Part shown: in pieces, positions 1-6,046 of the stretch
Position numbering within the stretch: the stretch's first letter is position 1
How the letters are laid out: every line of letters begins with the position of its first letter
Source of the DNA: Pseudomonadota bacterium
Lineage (GTDB): Bacteria; Pseudomonadota; Gammaproteobacteria; Xanthomonadales; Xanthomonadaceae
DNA: 6,046 nucleotides
Assembly (NCBI GenBank): GCA_023394655.1
Contig: JAEXAG010000143.1
Span: 1 to 6,046 of the forward strand
Direction: 5' to 3'
Notes under the pieces: model-generated
Seen by the model: only the letters and a program-made list of their open reading frames with translations
Told to the model about the DNA's origin: nothing
Database searches by the model: none
Translations under genes and position numbers: made by a program

Positions 1-93
1 TCATGGCACTGTCATATTGCCGTTCTAGCCTGTTAAACTCACGTTAACGGCCGGTGCTTCCGGGCGTCGCCATCGCAGAACCTGCATCACAGA

Positions 94-110
94 CACGGCA
101 TCCCGCCGTG
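94..110 (+). other. Short hairpin in the receptor leader
   Basis: CACGGC (94-99) is the exact reverse complement of GCCGTG (105-110), with the five-base loop ATCCC. No T-run follows, so it is not a terminator. It could be a structural element of the receptor mRNA leader, but a 6-bp stem in GC-rich DNA may also be chance. Confidence 0.3.
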
Positions 111-120
111 GCTGTTGTCC

Positions 121-132
121 GTACACATGTAC
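121..132. promoter_or_regulatory. 12-bp palindrome, possible operator
   Basis: GTACA (121-125) and TGTAC (128-132) form a perfect inverted repeat around the dinucleotide CA, 32 bases before the receptor ATG. Such a dyad could bind a dimeric regulator, or form a small structure in the mRNA leader. I cannot name a regulator from this site, and it may be chance. Confidence 0.25.
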
Positions 133-151
133 CACCACCCATCGTTCCTCC

Positions 152-155
152 GAGG
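152..155 (+). promoter_or_regulatory. Ribosome binding site of the receptor gene
   Basis: GAGG lies nine bases before the ATG at 165, which is suitable spacing for a Shine-Dalgarno sequence. It decides the start: an in-frame GTG at 54 would add 37 residues in front of an already complete signal peptide. Confidence 0.55.
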
Positions 156-164
156 CAATCAGCA

Positions 165-3100
165 ATGACTCATACCAATCGCGTCCGGATTTCCCGGCTC
201 TCGCTCGGCCTGATCGCAGCTCTGGCTGCTGCGCCCGTGTTTGCGCAGAGCACCTCCGCTGCCGTGGGCGGCGTTGTCACCGATGCGTCGGGCCAGCCCG
301 TCGCCGGTGCCGAAGTCACGATCACGCACGTCGAATCCGGCACCGTGAGTCGCGCACTCACCGATGCCAATGGTCGCTACACCGCGCGCGGCCTGCGCGT
401 GGGCGGTCCCTACAGCATCACGGTCAACAAGGCGGGTTCCGGCACCGACACCGAAGACGAGGTGTATCTGGCGTTGAACCAGCAGGCCACCGTGGACGCC
501 CAGCTGCAGAACGACGTGACCACGCTCGCCACCGTGCAGGCCGTGGCCATGGCCGGCTCGGAAGTGTTCAGTGCCAGCAAGATGGGTACCGGCTCGGCCG
601 TGTCGCGCCAGGTCATCGAGGCGCTGCCGTCCGCCAACCGCAACATCCAGGACTACATCCGCCTGGATCCGCGCATCTCGCAGGTCAGCAAGGCCGATGG
701 CGCCATCTCCGCCGGTGGCCAGAACAGCCGCTACAACGCCATCAAGATCGACGGCGTGAGCGCCAGCGATCCGTTCGGCCTGGAATCCAACAACCTGCCG
801 ACCGAGCGCCAGCCGGTCTCGATGGATGCCATCGAGGAAATCAACATCGACCTGGCCAACTACGACACCACCATCTTCGGTGGCACCGGTGCGGTCATCA
901 ACGCCGTGACCAAGTCCGGCACCAACAGCTTCAGCGGCAGCGTTTACGGCGCCTACCGCGACAAGAGCTGGGTGCGCGAGAACCTGCGTGACGTCGAGTT
1001 CGCCGGCTTCAACAGCGAGAAGACCTGGGGCGCCACGTTCGGCGGCCCGATCCTCAAGGATCGCCTGTTCTTCTTCGCCAACTACGAGAAGTTCGAGCGT
1101 GATGCCCCGGGCATCAGCCTGAGCGACACCCCGTTCGGCCGCAACATCACCGATGCCGACATCGCCGCGGTCCAGGCCGCCGCCAGCGCGCACGGCTTCG
1201 AAGCCGGCTCGCTCGACGTGCCGGGCAACAAGACCGAGATCGAGGAATACGCGCTCAAGATCGACTGGAACATCAGCGACGACCACCGCTTCGCGGTGCG
1301 CTACAGCAACATGGAGCAGTCGGTTGCCCGCTTCCCGGGTCTCGCCGGCGGCACCATCTCGCTGAGCAGTTACTGGTACGACCAGCCGAAGACCTTCGAG
1401 AGCCTGACCACCGAGCTGTTCTCCGACTGGACGCAGAACTTCTCCACCGAGTTCAAGGTGAGCCGCCGCGATTACAGCGCGCAGCGCGTGCCCTACAGCA
1501 ACCTGCCGCACATCCGCATCAACGGCTTCGGCAACTCGGCCGTGCTGATCGGCACCGAGCAGAACACCCACGTCAACATCGTCGAGACCAACGAGCTGAC
1601 CGCGTTCGGCGCGGGCATCCTGTACGCCGGTGACCACACCATCAAGTTCGGTGCGGATTACAGCGAAAACGACGTGCTGAACTTCTACGGCCGCAACCTC
1701 AATGGCGTGTACACCTTCGCCAACCTGGCCGCGTTCCGGGCCGGGACCCCGACCCAGTACCAGCTGCGCGCGCCGCGCGCCGGCGGCAGCATCGACGACG
1801 TGCCGGCCCGTTACACCCTGAAGAACCTGGGCGTGTTCCTGCAGGACACCTGGGCGATCACGCCGGACTTCACCCTGATGTTCGGCGTGCGCATGGACAA
1901 GCCGGACTTCAGCGAGCAGCGCCTGTACAACCCGCGCATCCACCAGCTGTTCGGCTATGACAACACCAACACCGTGGACAAGGCGCTGGTGCAGCCGCGC
2001 ATCGGCTTCAACTGGAGCCCGATGAGCGACCTGCGCGCCCAGCTGCGCGGTGGCGTGGGCCTGTTCAGCGGCGCCGCCCCGAACGTGTGGCTGGCCGGCA
2101 CCTACCAGAACACCGGCCTGAACTACGTCGAGTACGATCTGCGCGGTGCCGCTGCCGCGGCCCACGGCTTCAGCCCGCAGGTGCCGCCGTCCACCGCCGG
2201 CCTGAACCCCTCGGCCGGTCGCCACAACGTGGACATCGCCGAGCCGGGCCTGCGCCTGCCGTCGGTGTGGAAGGCCAACCTGGCGTACGAGCAGGAACTC
2301 GGCTGGCAGGATCTGGTGTTCTCGGTCGAACTGCTCGCCACCAAGGTGAAGGACGGCCTGTTCTTCGAACGCCTCGACATCATGAATCCGACCGCCACCG
2401 GCCAGGACGGTCGTGCGATCTACTGGAATGCCGCCGGCATGAACCCGGCCAACGCACAGCTGATCGATTCGCGTCGTCCGGAACTCGGCTACGCGATCAG
2501 CAGCGGGCAGGGTGGTGCGGGCGTCAAGGCCAACCGTCCGGGCGACATCGGCGACGTGATGCTGATGCGCAACACCGACAAGGGCAAGACCCAGCAGCTC
2601 ACCATCGGCGTGCAGAAGCCGCTGACCGATACCTGGGGCTGGAGCGCGTTCTACACCCGTACCGCCGCTTGGGAAGTCAGCCCGCTGACCAGCTCGCAGA
2701 ACACCTCGAACTGGAACAACACGCTGATCTTCAACGCCAACGAGGAAGTGGCCTATCGCTCGCGCTACGCCATGCGTGACCGCGTGACCGGCACCATCGA
2801 ATTCCGCAAGGCGTTCTTCGGCGATTACAACACCCGCATCGGCCTGTTCTACGAAGGTCGCACGGGCCGTCCGTACAGCTACATCTACTACAACGACGTC
2901 AACGGCGACGGCGCCAACACCAACGACCTGTTCTACGTGCCGGCTGCCCCGGGCGACGTCAAGTGGACCGGTGGTTCGGCGATGGAGTCGGCGTTCTTCC
3001 AGTGGCTCGAGCAGAACCCGGAGCTGGGCAAGTACCGCGGCATGGTGGCCCCGGCGAACGCCTTCACCGCCAAGTGGACCAACAGCTTCGACCTGCGCAT

Positions 3101-3389
3101 CGCCCAGGAACTGCCGGGCTTCTGGCGTGGCCACAAGTCGGAGATCTCGCTGGACGTGATGAACCTCGGCAACCTGCTGAACAAGGACTGGGGTCTGATC
3201 GACGATTACGGCTTCTTCTCCACCCGCCGCGTCGTCAACTACGCCGGTATCGATCCGGCCACCGGCAAGTACGTGTACAACTTCGGTGGCAGCACGGACG
3301 AGGCGCAGATCCAGGAAAACAACAACGACAAGGGCAACACCGGTGCTTCGCGCTGGTCGGTGCAGGTCGGTTTCCGCTACAAGTTCTGA
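165..3389 (+). CDS. TonB-dependent outer-membrane receptor, Oar-like, with carboxypeptidase-regulatory-like domain
   Basis: This 1074-residue protein is predicted to be an outer-membrane beta-barrel that takes up a ligand using energy passed from TonB-ExbBD. Residues 1-27 are a Sec signal peptide: basic start, LSLGLIAALAAA core, and VFA before Gln28. Residues about 32-114 form a carboxypeptidase-regulatory-like beta-sandwich (GGVVTDASGQPVAGAEVTI, then DANGRYT). A degenerate TonB-box-like stretch, TLATVQAVA, lies near 120-128. The plug follows, with VIEALPSANRNIQDYIRLDP, YNAIKIDGV and, near 245-262, VINAVTKSGTNSFSGSVYG. The remainder is barrel, ending WSVQVGFRYKF with the C-terminal Phe typical of outer-membrane proteins. 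There is no cysteine in the whole chain. Asp911, Asn913, Asp915 and Asp921 form a DxNxDG loop resembling a calcium site. The start at 165 is supported by the signal peptide and GAGG at 152-155. The family match is to Oar-like receptors; the substrate cannot be told. It appears monocistronic, closed by the terminator at 3416-3447. Confidence 0.93.
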   Translation: MTHTNRVRISRLSLGLIAALAAAPVFAQSTSAAVGGVVTDASGQPVAGAEVTITHVESGTVSRALTDANGRYTARGLRVGGPYSITVNKAGSGTDTEDEVYLALNQQATVDAQLQNDVTTLATVQAVAMAGSEVFSASKMGTGSAVSRQVIEALPSANRNIQDYIRLDPRISQVSKADGAISAGGQNSRYNAIKIDGVSASDPFGLESNNLPTERQPVSMDAIEEINIDLANYDTTIFGGTGAVINAVTKSGTNSFSGSVYGAYRDKSWVRENLRDVEFAGFNSEKTWGATFGGPILKDRLFFFANYEKFERDAPGISLSDTPFGRNITDADIAAVQAAASAHGFEAGSLDVPGNKTEIEEYALKIDWNISDDHRFAVRYSNMEQSVARFPGLAGGTISLSSYWYDQPKTFESLTTELFSDWTQNFSTEFKVSRRDYSAQRVPYSNLPHIRINGFGNSAVLIGTEQNTHVNIVETNELTAFGAGILYAGDHTIKFGADYSENDVLNFYGRNLNGVYTFANLAAFRAGTPTQYQLRAPRAGGSIDDVPARYTLKNLGVFLQDTWAITPDFTLMFGVRMDKPDFSEQRLYNPRIHQLFGYDNTNTVDKALVQPRIGFNWSPMSDLRAQLRGGVGLFSGAAPNVWLAGTYQNTGLNYVEYDLRGAAAAAHGFSPQVPPSTAGLNPSAGRHNVDIAEPGLRLPSVWKANLAYEQELGWQDLVFSVELLATKVKDGLFFERLDIMNPTATGQDGRAIYWNAAGMNPANAQLIDSRRPELGYAISSGQGGAGVKANRPGDIGDVMLMRNTDKGKTQQLTIGVQKPLTDTWGWSAFYTRTAAWEVSPLTSSQNTSNWNNTLIFNANEEVAYRSRYAMRDRVTGTIEFRKAFFGDYNTRIGLFYEGRTGRPYSYIYYNDVNGDGANTNDLFYVPAAPGDVKWTGGSAMESAFFQWLEQNPELGKYRGMVAPANAFTAKWTNSFDLRIAQELPGFWRGHKSEISLDVMNLGNLLNKDWGLIDDYGFFSTRRVVNYAGIDPATGKYVYNFGGSTDEAQIQENNNDKGNTGASRWSVQVGFRYKF

Positions 3390-3415
3390 TCGCGGTCCAT
3401 CGCGATGCGTCATCC

Positions 3416-3447
3416 GAAACGGCCGGGGCAACCCGGCCGTTTCCTTT
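3416..3447 (+). terminator. Rho-independent terminator after the receptor gene
   Basis: GAAACGGCCGGG (3416-3427) pairs perfectly with CCCGGCCGTTTC (3432-3443) around the tetraloop GCAA, a GNRA-type loop. The T-rich TTTCCTTT (3440-3447) overlaps and follows the right arm. The stem starts 27 bases after the receptor stop codon. The T-run is interrupted by two C, but the 12-bp GC-rich stem makes this a strong intrinsic terminator and separates the receptor from ppnN. The A-run at 3417-3419 and the symmetric stem would allow only weak function in the opposite direction. A smaller hairpin, ATCGCG/CGCGAT (3389-3394 and 3401-3406), sits between stop codon and terminator. Confidence 0.88.
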
Positions 3448-3475
3448 CCGGCGCGGGTGCCGGCGGAAGCATCGA

Positions 3476-3484
3476 TGCGATAAA
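3476..3484 (+). promoter_or_regulatory. Candidate extended -10 promoter element for ppnN-ispF
   Basis: TGC followed by GATAAA (3479-3484) fits an extended -10 element (TGn plus 4 of 6 matches to TATAAT). It lies downstream of the receptor terminator, where a promoter for ppnN is needed. No good -35 box is visible at the usual distance, which is tolerated by extended -10 promoters. Transcription would be expected to start at about 3490-3493, at or just before the ATG at 3493. Confidence 0.4.
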
Positions 3485-3492
3485 GTGGGCGG

Positions 3493-4896
3493 ATGCATAC
3501 CCGAATCCAAGAACAAGAAGAATCCTCCGTCTCCATGCTTCCCACCGTCAGCGCCAGCATCTATCCGCGAGGCGGCTTGGACGTGCTCTCGCGCGAAGAA
3601 GTCGCCCGCCTCAAGGACGCCTCCACCGGCGGCATGCACGAGTTGCTGCGTCGTTGCGCATTGGCGGTGCTGACCAGCGGCAGCGCCTCCGACGACCCCA
3701 CCGCCGCGCGCGAGCTGTACCCCGATTTCGACATCGAGGTCACCCAGCAGGACCGTGGCGTGCGCATCGATCTCCACCACGCGCCGGCGATGGCCTTCGT
3801 GGACGGCCGCATCATCCGCGGCGTGGCCGAGCTGCTGTTCGCCACCGTGCGCGACCTGGCCTATGCCGCGATCGAGCTGGGGCCGGAATACGCGGAAGAA
3901 CTGGAGACCGGGCCGGGCATCACCGATGCCGTGTTCCGCGTGCTCCGCAATGCCCGCGTGCTGTTCCCGAGCGACCCGAACCTGGTGGTCTGCTGGGGCG
4001 GCCATTCGATTTCCCGCGACGAATACCTCTACACCAAGGAAGTCGGCTACGCGCTCGGCCTGCGCGGCATCGACATCTGCACCGGCTGCGGCCCGGGCGC
4101 GATGAAGGGGCCGATGAAGGGCGCGACCATCGCCCACGCCAAGCAGCGCAAGCTGCGCACGCGCTACATCGGCATCACCGAGCCGGGCATCATCGCCGCC
4201 GAATCGCCCAACCCGATCGTCAACCACCTGGTGATCATGCCGGACATCGAGAAGCGCCTCGAAGCCTTCGTCCGCATGGCGCACGGCATCATCGTGTTCC
4301 CCGGCGGCGTCGGCACGGCGGAGGAAATCCTCTACCTGCTCGGCATCCTGCTGCGCGAGGAAAACCGCGGCATCGAGTTCCCGCTGGTGTTCACCGGCCC
4401 GGTTTCGGCCGCGCCGTACTTCGAGCAGATCGACACCTTCATCCGCCTGACGCTGGGCGAGGACGCGACCAGGCTGTACCGCATCGTGATCGGCGATCCG
4501 GCCGAGGTGGCGCGGCACATGGCGGGCGGCATCCGCCGCGTGCGCGAGCAGCGCGTGGCAAGCAAGGATTCCTTCTTCTTCAACTGGGGCCTGCACATCC
4601 CGCTGGATTTCCAGCGTCCGTTCGAGCCCACCCACGAAGCGATGGCGTCGCTGGACCTGCACCACGGGCGCAAGCCGCACGAACTCGCCGCCGATCTGCG
4701 CCGCGCGTTCTCCGGCATCGTCTCGGGCAACGTCAAGGAGCCGGGCGTGCGCCGGATCCAGGAGCACGGCCCGTTCGAGATCCACGGAGCGCCGGACATG
4801 ATGGCGTCCCTCGACGCGCTGCTGCGCGCCTTCGTGGAGCAGCGGCGGATGAAGATCTCCGGCGAGTACAAGCCGGTGTACCGGGTCGTCACCTGA
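3493..4896 (+). CDS. ppnN: Pyrimidine/purine nucleotide 5'-monophosphate nucleosidase (PpnN/YgdH, LOG family)
   Basis: PpnN-type enzymes are cytoplasmic and hydrolyse nucleoside 5'-monophosphates to free base and ribose 5-phosphate; in E. coli the enzyme is controlled by (p)ppGpp. The family match is clear. The N-terminal domain carries YPRGGLDVLSREEVARL and AFVDGRIIRG. The Rossmann-like LOG domain has CWGGHSIS (Cys167-Ser174), CTGCGPGAMKGPMKG (from Cys196) and the LOG signature PGGVGTAEE (Pro270-Glu278), which holds the catalytic and phosphate-binding residues. The C-terminal part ends GEYKPVYRVVT. Length is 467 residues from ATG 3493, or 453 from the in-frame ATG 3535; from memory E. coli PpnN is about 454. 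Neither start has a good Shine-Dalgarno. I kept 3493 because the candidate promoter would give a leaderless message there, but the first 14 codons (CGA, CAA, GAA) are unlike the rest, so 3535 remains possible. The stop is one base before the ispF ATG, implying a coupled operon. LOG cytokinin-activating enzymes share the motif but are about half this length. Confidence 0.92.
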   Translation: MHTRIQEQEESSVSMLPTVSASIYPRGGLDVLSREEVARLKDASTGGMHELLRRCALAVLTSGSASDDPTAARELYPDFDIEVTQQDRGVRIDLHHAPAMAFVDGRIIRGVAELLFATVRDLAYAAIELGPEYAEELETGPGITDAVFRVLRNARVLFPSDPNLVVCWGGHSISRDEYLYTKEVGYALGLRGIDICTGCGPGAMKGPMKGATIAHAKQRKLRTRYIGITEPGIIAAESPNPIVNHLVIMPDIEKRLEAFVRMAHGIIVFPGGVGTAEEILYLLGILLREENRGIEFPLVFTGPVSAAPYFEQIDTFIRLTLGEDATRLYRIVIGDPAEVARHMAGGIRRVREQRVASKDSFFFNWGLHIPLDFQRPFEPTHEAMASLDLHHGRKPHELAADLRRAFSGIVSGNVKEPGVRRIQEHGPFEIHGAPDMMASLDALLRAFVEQRRMKISGEYKPVYRVVT

Positions 4897-4897
4897 A

Positions 4898-5377
4898 ATG
4901 AAGATCCGCATCGGACAGGGCCATGACGTCCACGCCTTCGGCCCCGGCGACCACGTGATGCTCGGCGGTGTGCGCGTGCCGCACGATGCCGGCGTGCTGG
5001 CCCACAGCGATGGCGACGTGGTGATCCACGCGCTCTGCGACGCGATGCTCGGTGCTCTGGCGCTGGGCGACATCGGCCGCCACTTCCCCCCCAGCGACAT
5101 GCGCTGGAAGGATGCCGCGAGCATCGAATTCCTGCGTCATTGCCGTGCGCTGGCCGAGGAACGCGGCTGGCGCATGGGCAACTGCGACGTGACCGTGATC
5201 TGCGAGCGGCCGAAGGTGGGCCCGCATGCCGAGGCCATGCGCGAACTGCTGGCGGCAGAGCTCGGGGTTGCGCTCGATGCGGTGAGCATCAAGGCGACCA
5301 CCAGCGAGAAGCTGGGGTTCACCGGGCGCGGGGAGGGCATTGCCGCGCAGGCGGCCTGCCTGTTGCTGGGCGACTGA
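4898..5377 (+). CDS. ispF: 2-C-methyl-D-erythritol 2,4-cyclodiphosphate synthase
   Basis: IspF converts 4-diphosphocytidyl-methylerythritol 2-phosphate to the 2,4-cyclodiphosphate with release of CMP, a step of the MEP pathway to isoprenoid precursors; the enzyme is a cytoplasmic homotrimer. The sequence is complete at 159 residues, the usual length. By alignment to the E. coli enzyme with an offset of two, the metal ligands are Asp10, His12 and His44 (in GHDVH and GDVVIHAL). The substrate region AHSDGD is at 35-40, and Asp58 lies in GDIGRHFPPSD. The signature KATTSEKLGFTGRGEGIA spans 132-149 with Thr134, Thr135 and Glu137. No key residue is missing, so it should be active. The ATG follows the ppnN stop after one base with no Shine-Dalgarno, which fits translation by ribosomes arriving from ppnN. 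The usual partner ispD is not upstream here; it must lie elsewhere. Confidence 0.96.
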   Translation: MKIRIGQGHDVHAFGPGDHVMLGGVRVPHDAGVLAHSDGDVVIHALCDAMLGALALGDIGRHFPPSDMRWKDAASIEFLRHCRALAEERGWRMGNCDVTVICERPKVGPHAEAMRELLAAELGVALDAVSIKATTSEKLGFTGRGEGIAAQAACLLLGD

Positions 5378-5389
5378 GCCGCCCGCCGA

Positions 5390-6046
5390 TCAGCAGCGCG
5401 CGTGGACCAGCGTGCCGATCGGCTCGCCGCGCAGGATCCGCAGCACCGCGCCGGGCTGGTCCATGTCGAAGATGCGCATCGGCAGGCCCGCATCGCGGCA
5501 GAGCGCGAAGGCGGCGGTATCCATCACCTGCAGGTTGCGGGCGATGATCTGGTCGTAATCCAGGGTTTCGAAACGCACCGCGTCCGCGTGCTTCTTCGGA
5601 TCCTTGTCGTACACGCCATCGACCTTGGTGGCTTTCAGCAGCAGGTCGGCGCCGATCTCGATCGCGCGCAGGGCGGCGCCGGAATCCGTGGTGAAGAAGG
5701 GGTTGCCGGTGCCCGCGGCGAAGATGGTGATGCGGCCCTTCTCGAGATGGCGGATCGCGCGGCGGCGGATGTAGTCTTCGCACACGTCGTTGATCTTGAG
5801 TGCGCTCATCACCCGGGCCTTGCCGCCCAACTTCTCCAGCGCGTCCTGCATGGCCAGCGCGTTGATCACCGTGGCCAGCATGCCCATGTGGTCGCCGGTG
5901 ACCCGGTCCATGCCGCCGGCGGCCAGGCCGGCACCGCGGAAGATGTTGCCGCCACCGATCACCAGCGCGATCTCGGCGCCGGCTTCGCGGGCCTCCATCA
6001 CTTCCTGCGCGATCCGGTGCAGCACGTTGGGGTCGATCCCGTAATC
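5390..6046 (-). CDS. pyrH: UMP kinase (uridylate kinase), 3' part; N-terminus beyond the window
   Basis: PyrH phosphorylates UMP to UDP with ATP, in the cytoplasm, as an essential step of pyrimidine nucleotide synthesis; bacterial enzymes are hexamers of the amino-acid-kinase fold, generally activated by GTP and inhibited by UTP. The window shows 218 residues, reading in from DYGIDPNVLHRIAQE at the right edge with no stop or start there. About 20-25 residues, including the Lys-x-Ser-Gly-Glu nucleotide-binding start, are missing, judged from the usual length of about 240. Visible hallmarks in order are VIGGGNIFRG (GGGN at 5956-5945), GDHMGMLAT (around 5896-5870), GTGNPFFTTDS (around 5713-5681), KATKVDGVYDKDP (around 5637-5599) and MRIFDMDQPGAVLRI near the C-terminus. 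A GTG at 6025 could be mistaken for a start but lies inside the family domain. The gene converges on ispF with 12 bases between stop codons. In related bacteria pyrH usually follows rpsB-tsf; that part is not visible. Confidence 0.95.
   Translation of the reverse strand, partial: DYGIDPNVLHRIAQEVMEAREAGAEIALVIGGGNIFRGAGLAAGGMDRVTGDHMGMLATVINALAMQDALEKLGGKARVMSALKINDVCEDYIRRRAIRHLEKGRITIFAAGTGNPFFTTDSGAALRAIEIGADLLLKATKVDGVYDKDPKKHADAVRFETLDYDQIIARNLQVMDTAAFALCRDAGLPMRIFDMDQPGAVLRILRGEPIGTLVHARC

Larger units (their letters stand above)
1..164 (+). promoter_or_regulatory. Leader/promoter region of the TonB-dependent receptor gene
   Basis: This stretch upstream of the receptor has no convincing gene of its own. 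The first 50 bases are AT-richer than the rest of the window, as expected for a promoter. They contain TTGCCG (17-22), the extended -10-like TGTTAAACT (31-39) and GTTAAC (43-48), but no -35/-10 pair with normal 16-18 base spacing, so I cannot fix a transcription start. GTTAA occurs twice with an 11-base period (32-36 and 43-47). Further down are a 6-bp hairpin (94-99 with 105-110) and a palindrome (121-132). If transcription starts near 45-55, the untranslated leader is a little over 100 bases, long enough for post-transcriptional control. That role is inference. Confidence 0.35.

Noticed and set aside
54..164. Upstream in-frame GTG start for the receptor, adding 37 residues
   Set aside because: The added stretch would put a Pro/Val-rich segment before a complete signal peptide, and ATG 165 has GAGG at good spacing.
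3448..3463. Second small hairpin CCGGC/GCCGG just after the terminator
   Set aside because: A 5-bp stem in very GC-rich DNA with no T-run; too likely by chance to annotate.
159..3560. A 1133-codon open frame on the - strand, antisense to the whole receptor gene
   Set aside because: It is a by-product of strong G/C bias at third codon positions of the receptor, which removes stops from one antisense frame. The translation is low-complexity and rich in Val, Ala, Gly, Arg and His, with no signal, domain or binding site. The + strand gene is certain.
3405..4901. A 498-codon + strand frame overlapping ppnN
   Set aside because: It is an Arg/Ala/His/Pro-rich out-of-frame shadow that starts upstream of the terminator stem and covers almost exactly the ppnN gene, whose motifs are in the other frame.
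3235..5124. A 629-codon open frame on the - strand across ppnN and ispF
   Set aside because: Same cause. It spans a terminator and two well-identified genes, and the translation has no recognisable domain.
5319..5783. A 154-codon - strand frame inside pyrH
   Set aside because: It is an Arg/Pro/His-rich shadow in another frame of the clearly identified pyrH, with no domain of its own.
5390..6025. A complete 211-residue pyrH starting at GTG 6025
   Set aside because: The frame stays open to the window edge, and the upstream codons read DYGIDPN, matching the family. The GTG is an internal valine.

Overview
The window looks like ordinary chromosome from a GC-rich gammaproteobacterium, most likely of the Xanthomonadaceae/Lysobacteraceae (Xanthomonas, Stenotrophomonas, Lysobacter, Luteimonas and relatives). 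This rests on strong G/C bias at third codon positions and on a very large Oar-type TonB-dependent receptor with a carboxypeptidase-regulatory-like N-terminal domain, a class that is abundant in that family. The genus assignment is inference.

Layout: bases 1-164 are the leader of the first gene. It starts AT-richer and holds a short direct repeat, a hairpin and a 12-base palindrome. Bases 165-3389 (+) encode a 1074-residue outer-membrane TonB-dependent receptor with a clear signal peptide. A strong intrinsic terminator (3416-3447) closes that unit. A candidate extended -10 element lies just before the next gene. Bases 3493-4896 (+) encode a PpnN/YgdH-type nucleotide 5'-monophosphate nucleosidase, followed after one base by ispF (4898-5377, +), the MEP-pathway cyclodiphosphate synthase. 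The two read as one translationally coupled operon. Twelve bases after ispF, and convergent with it, is the 3' part of pyrH (UMP kinase, - strand). Its N-terminus lies beyond the right edge.

Functionally, the receptor is an independent import or surface gene of unknown substrate. The other three genes are housekeeping: nucleotide salvage or turnover (ppnN), isoprenoid precursor synthesis (ispF) and pyrimidine nucleotide synthesis (pyrH). PpnN breaks down nucleoside monophosphates, IspF releases CMP, and PyrH phosphorylates UMP, so all three touch the NMP pool, but nothing in the sequence proves a regulatory link.

I see no mobile element, CRISPR array, tRNA or rRNA, and no sign of a new defence or biosynthetic system. 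The points worth a second look are the ppnN start and its possible leaderless transcript, the ppnN-ispF coupling without ispD, the very tight ispF/pyrH convergence, and small dyad elements in the receptor leader.
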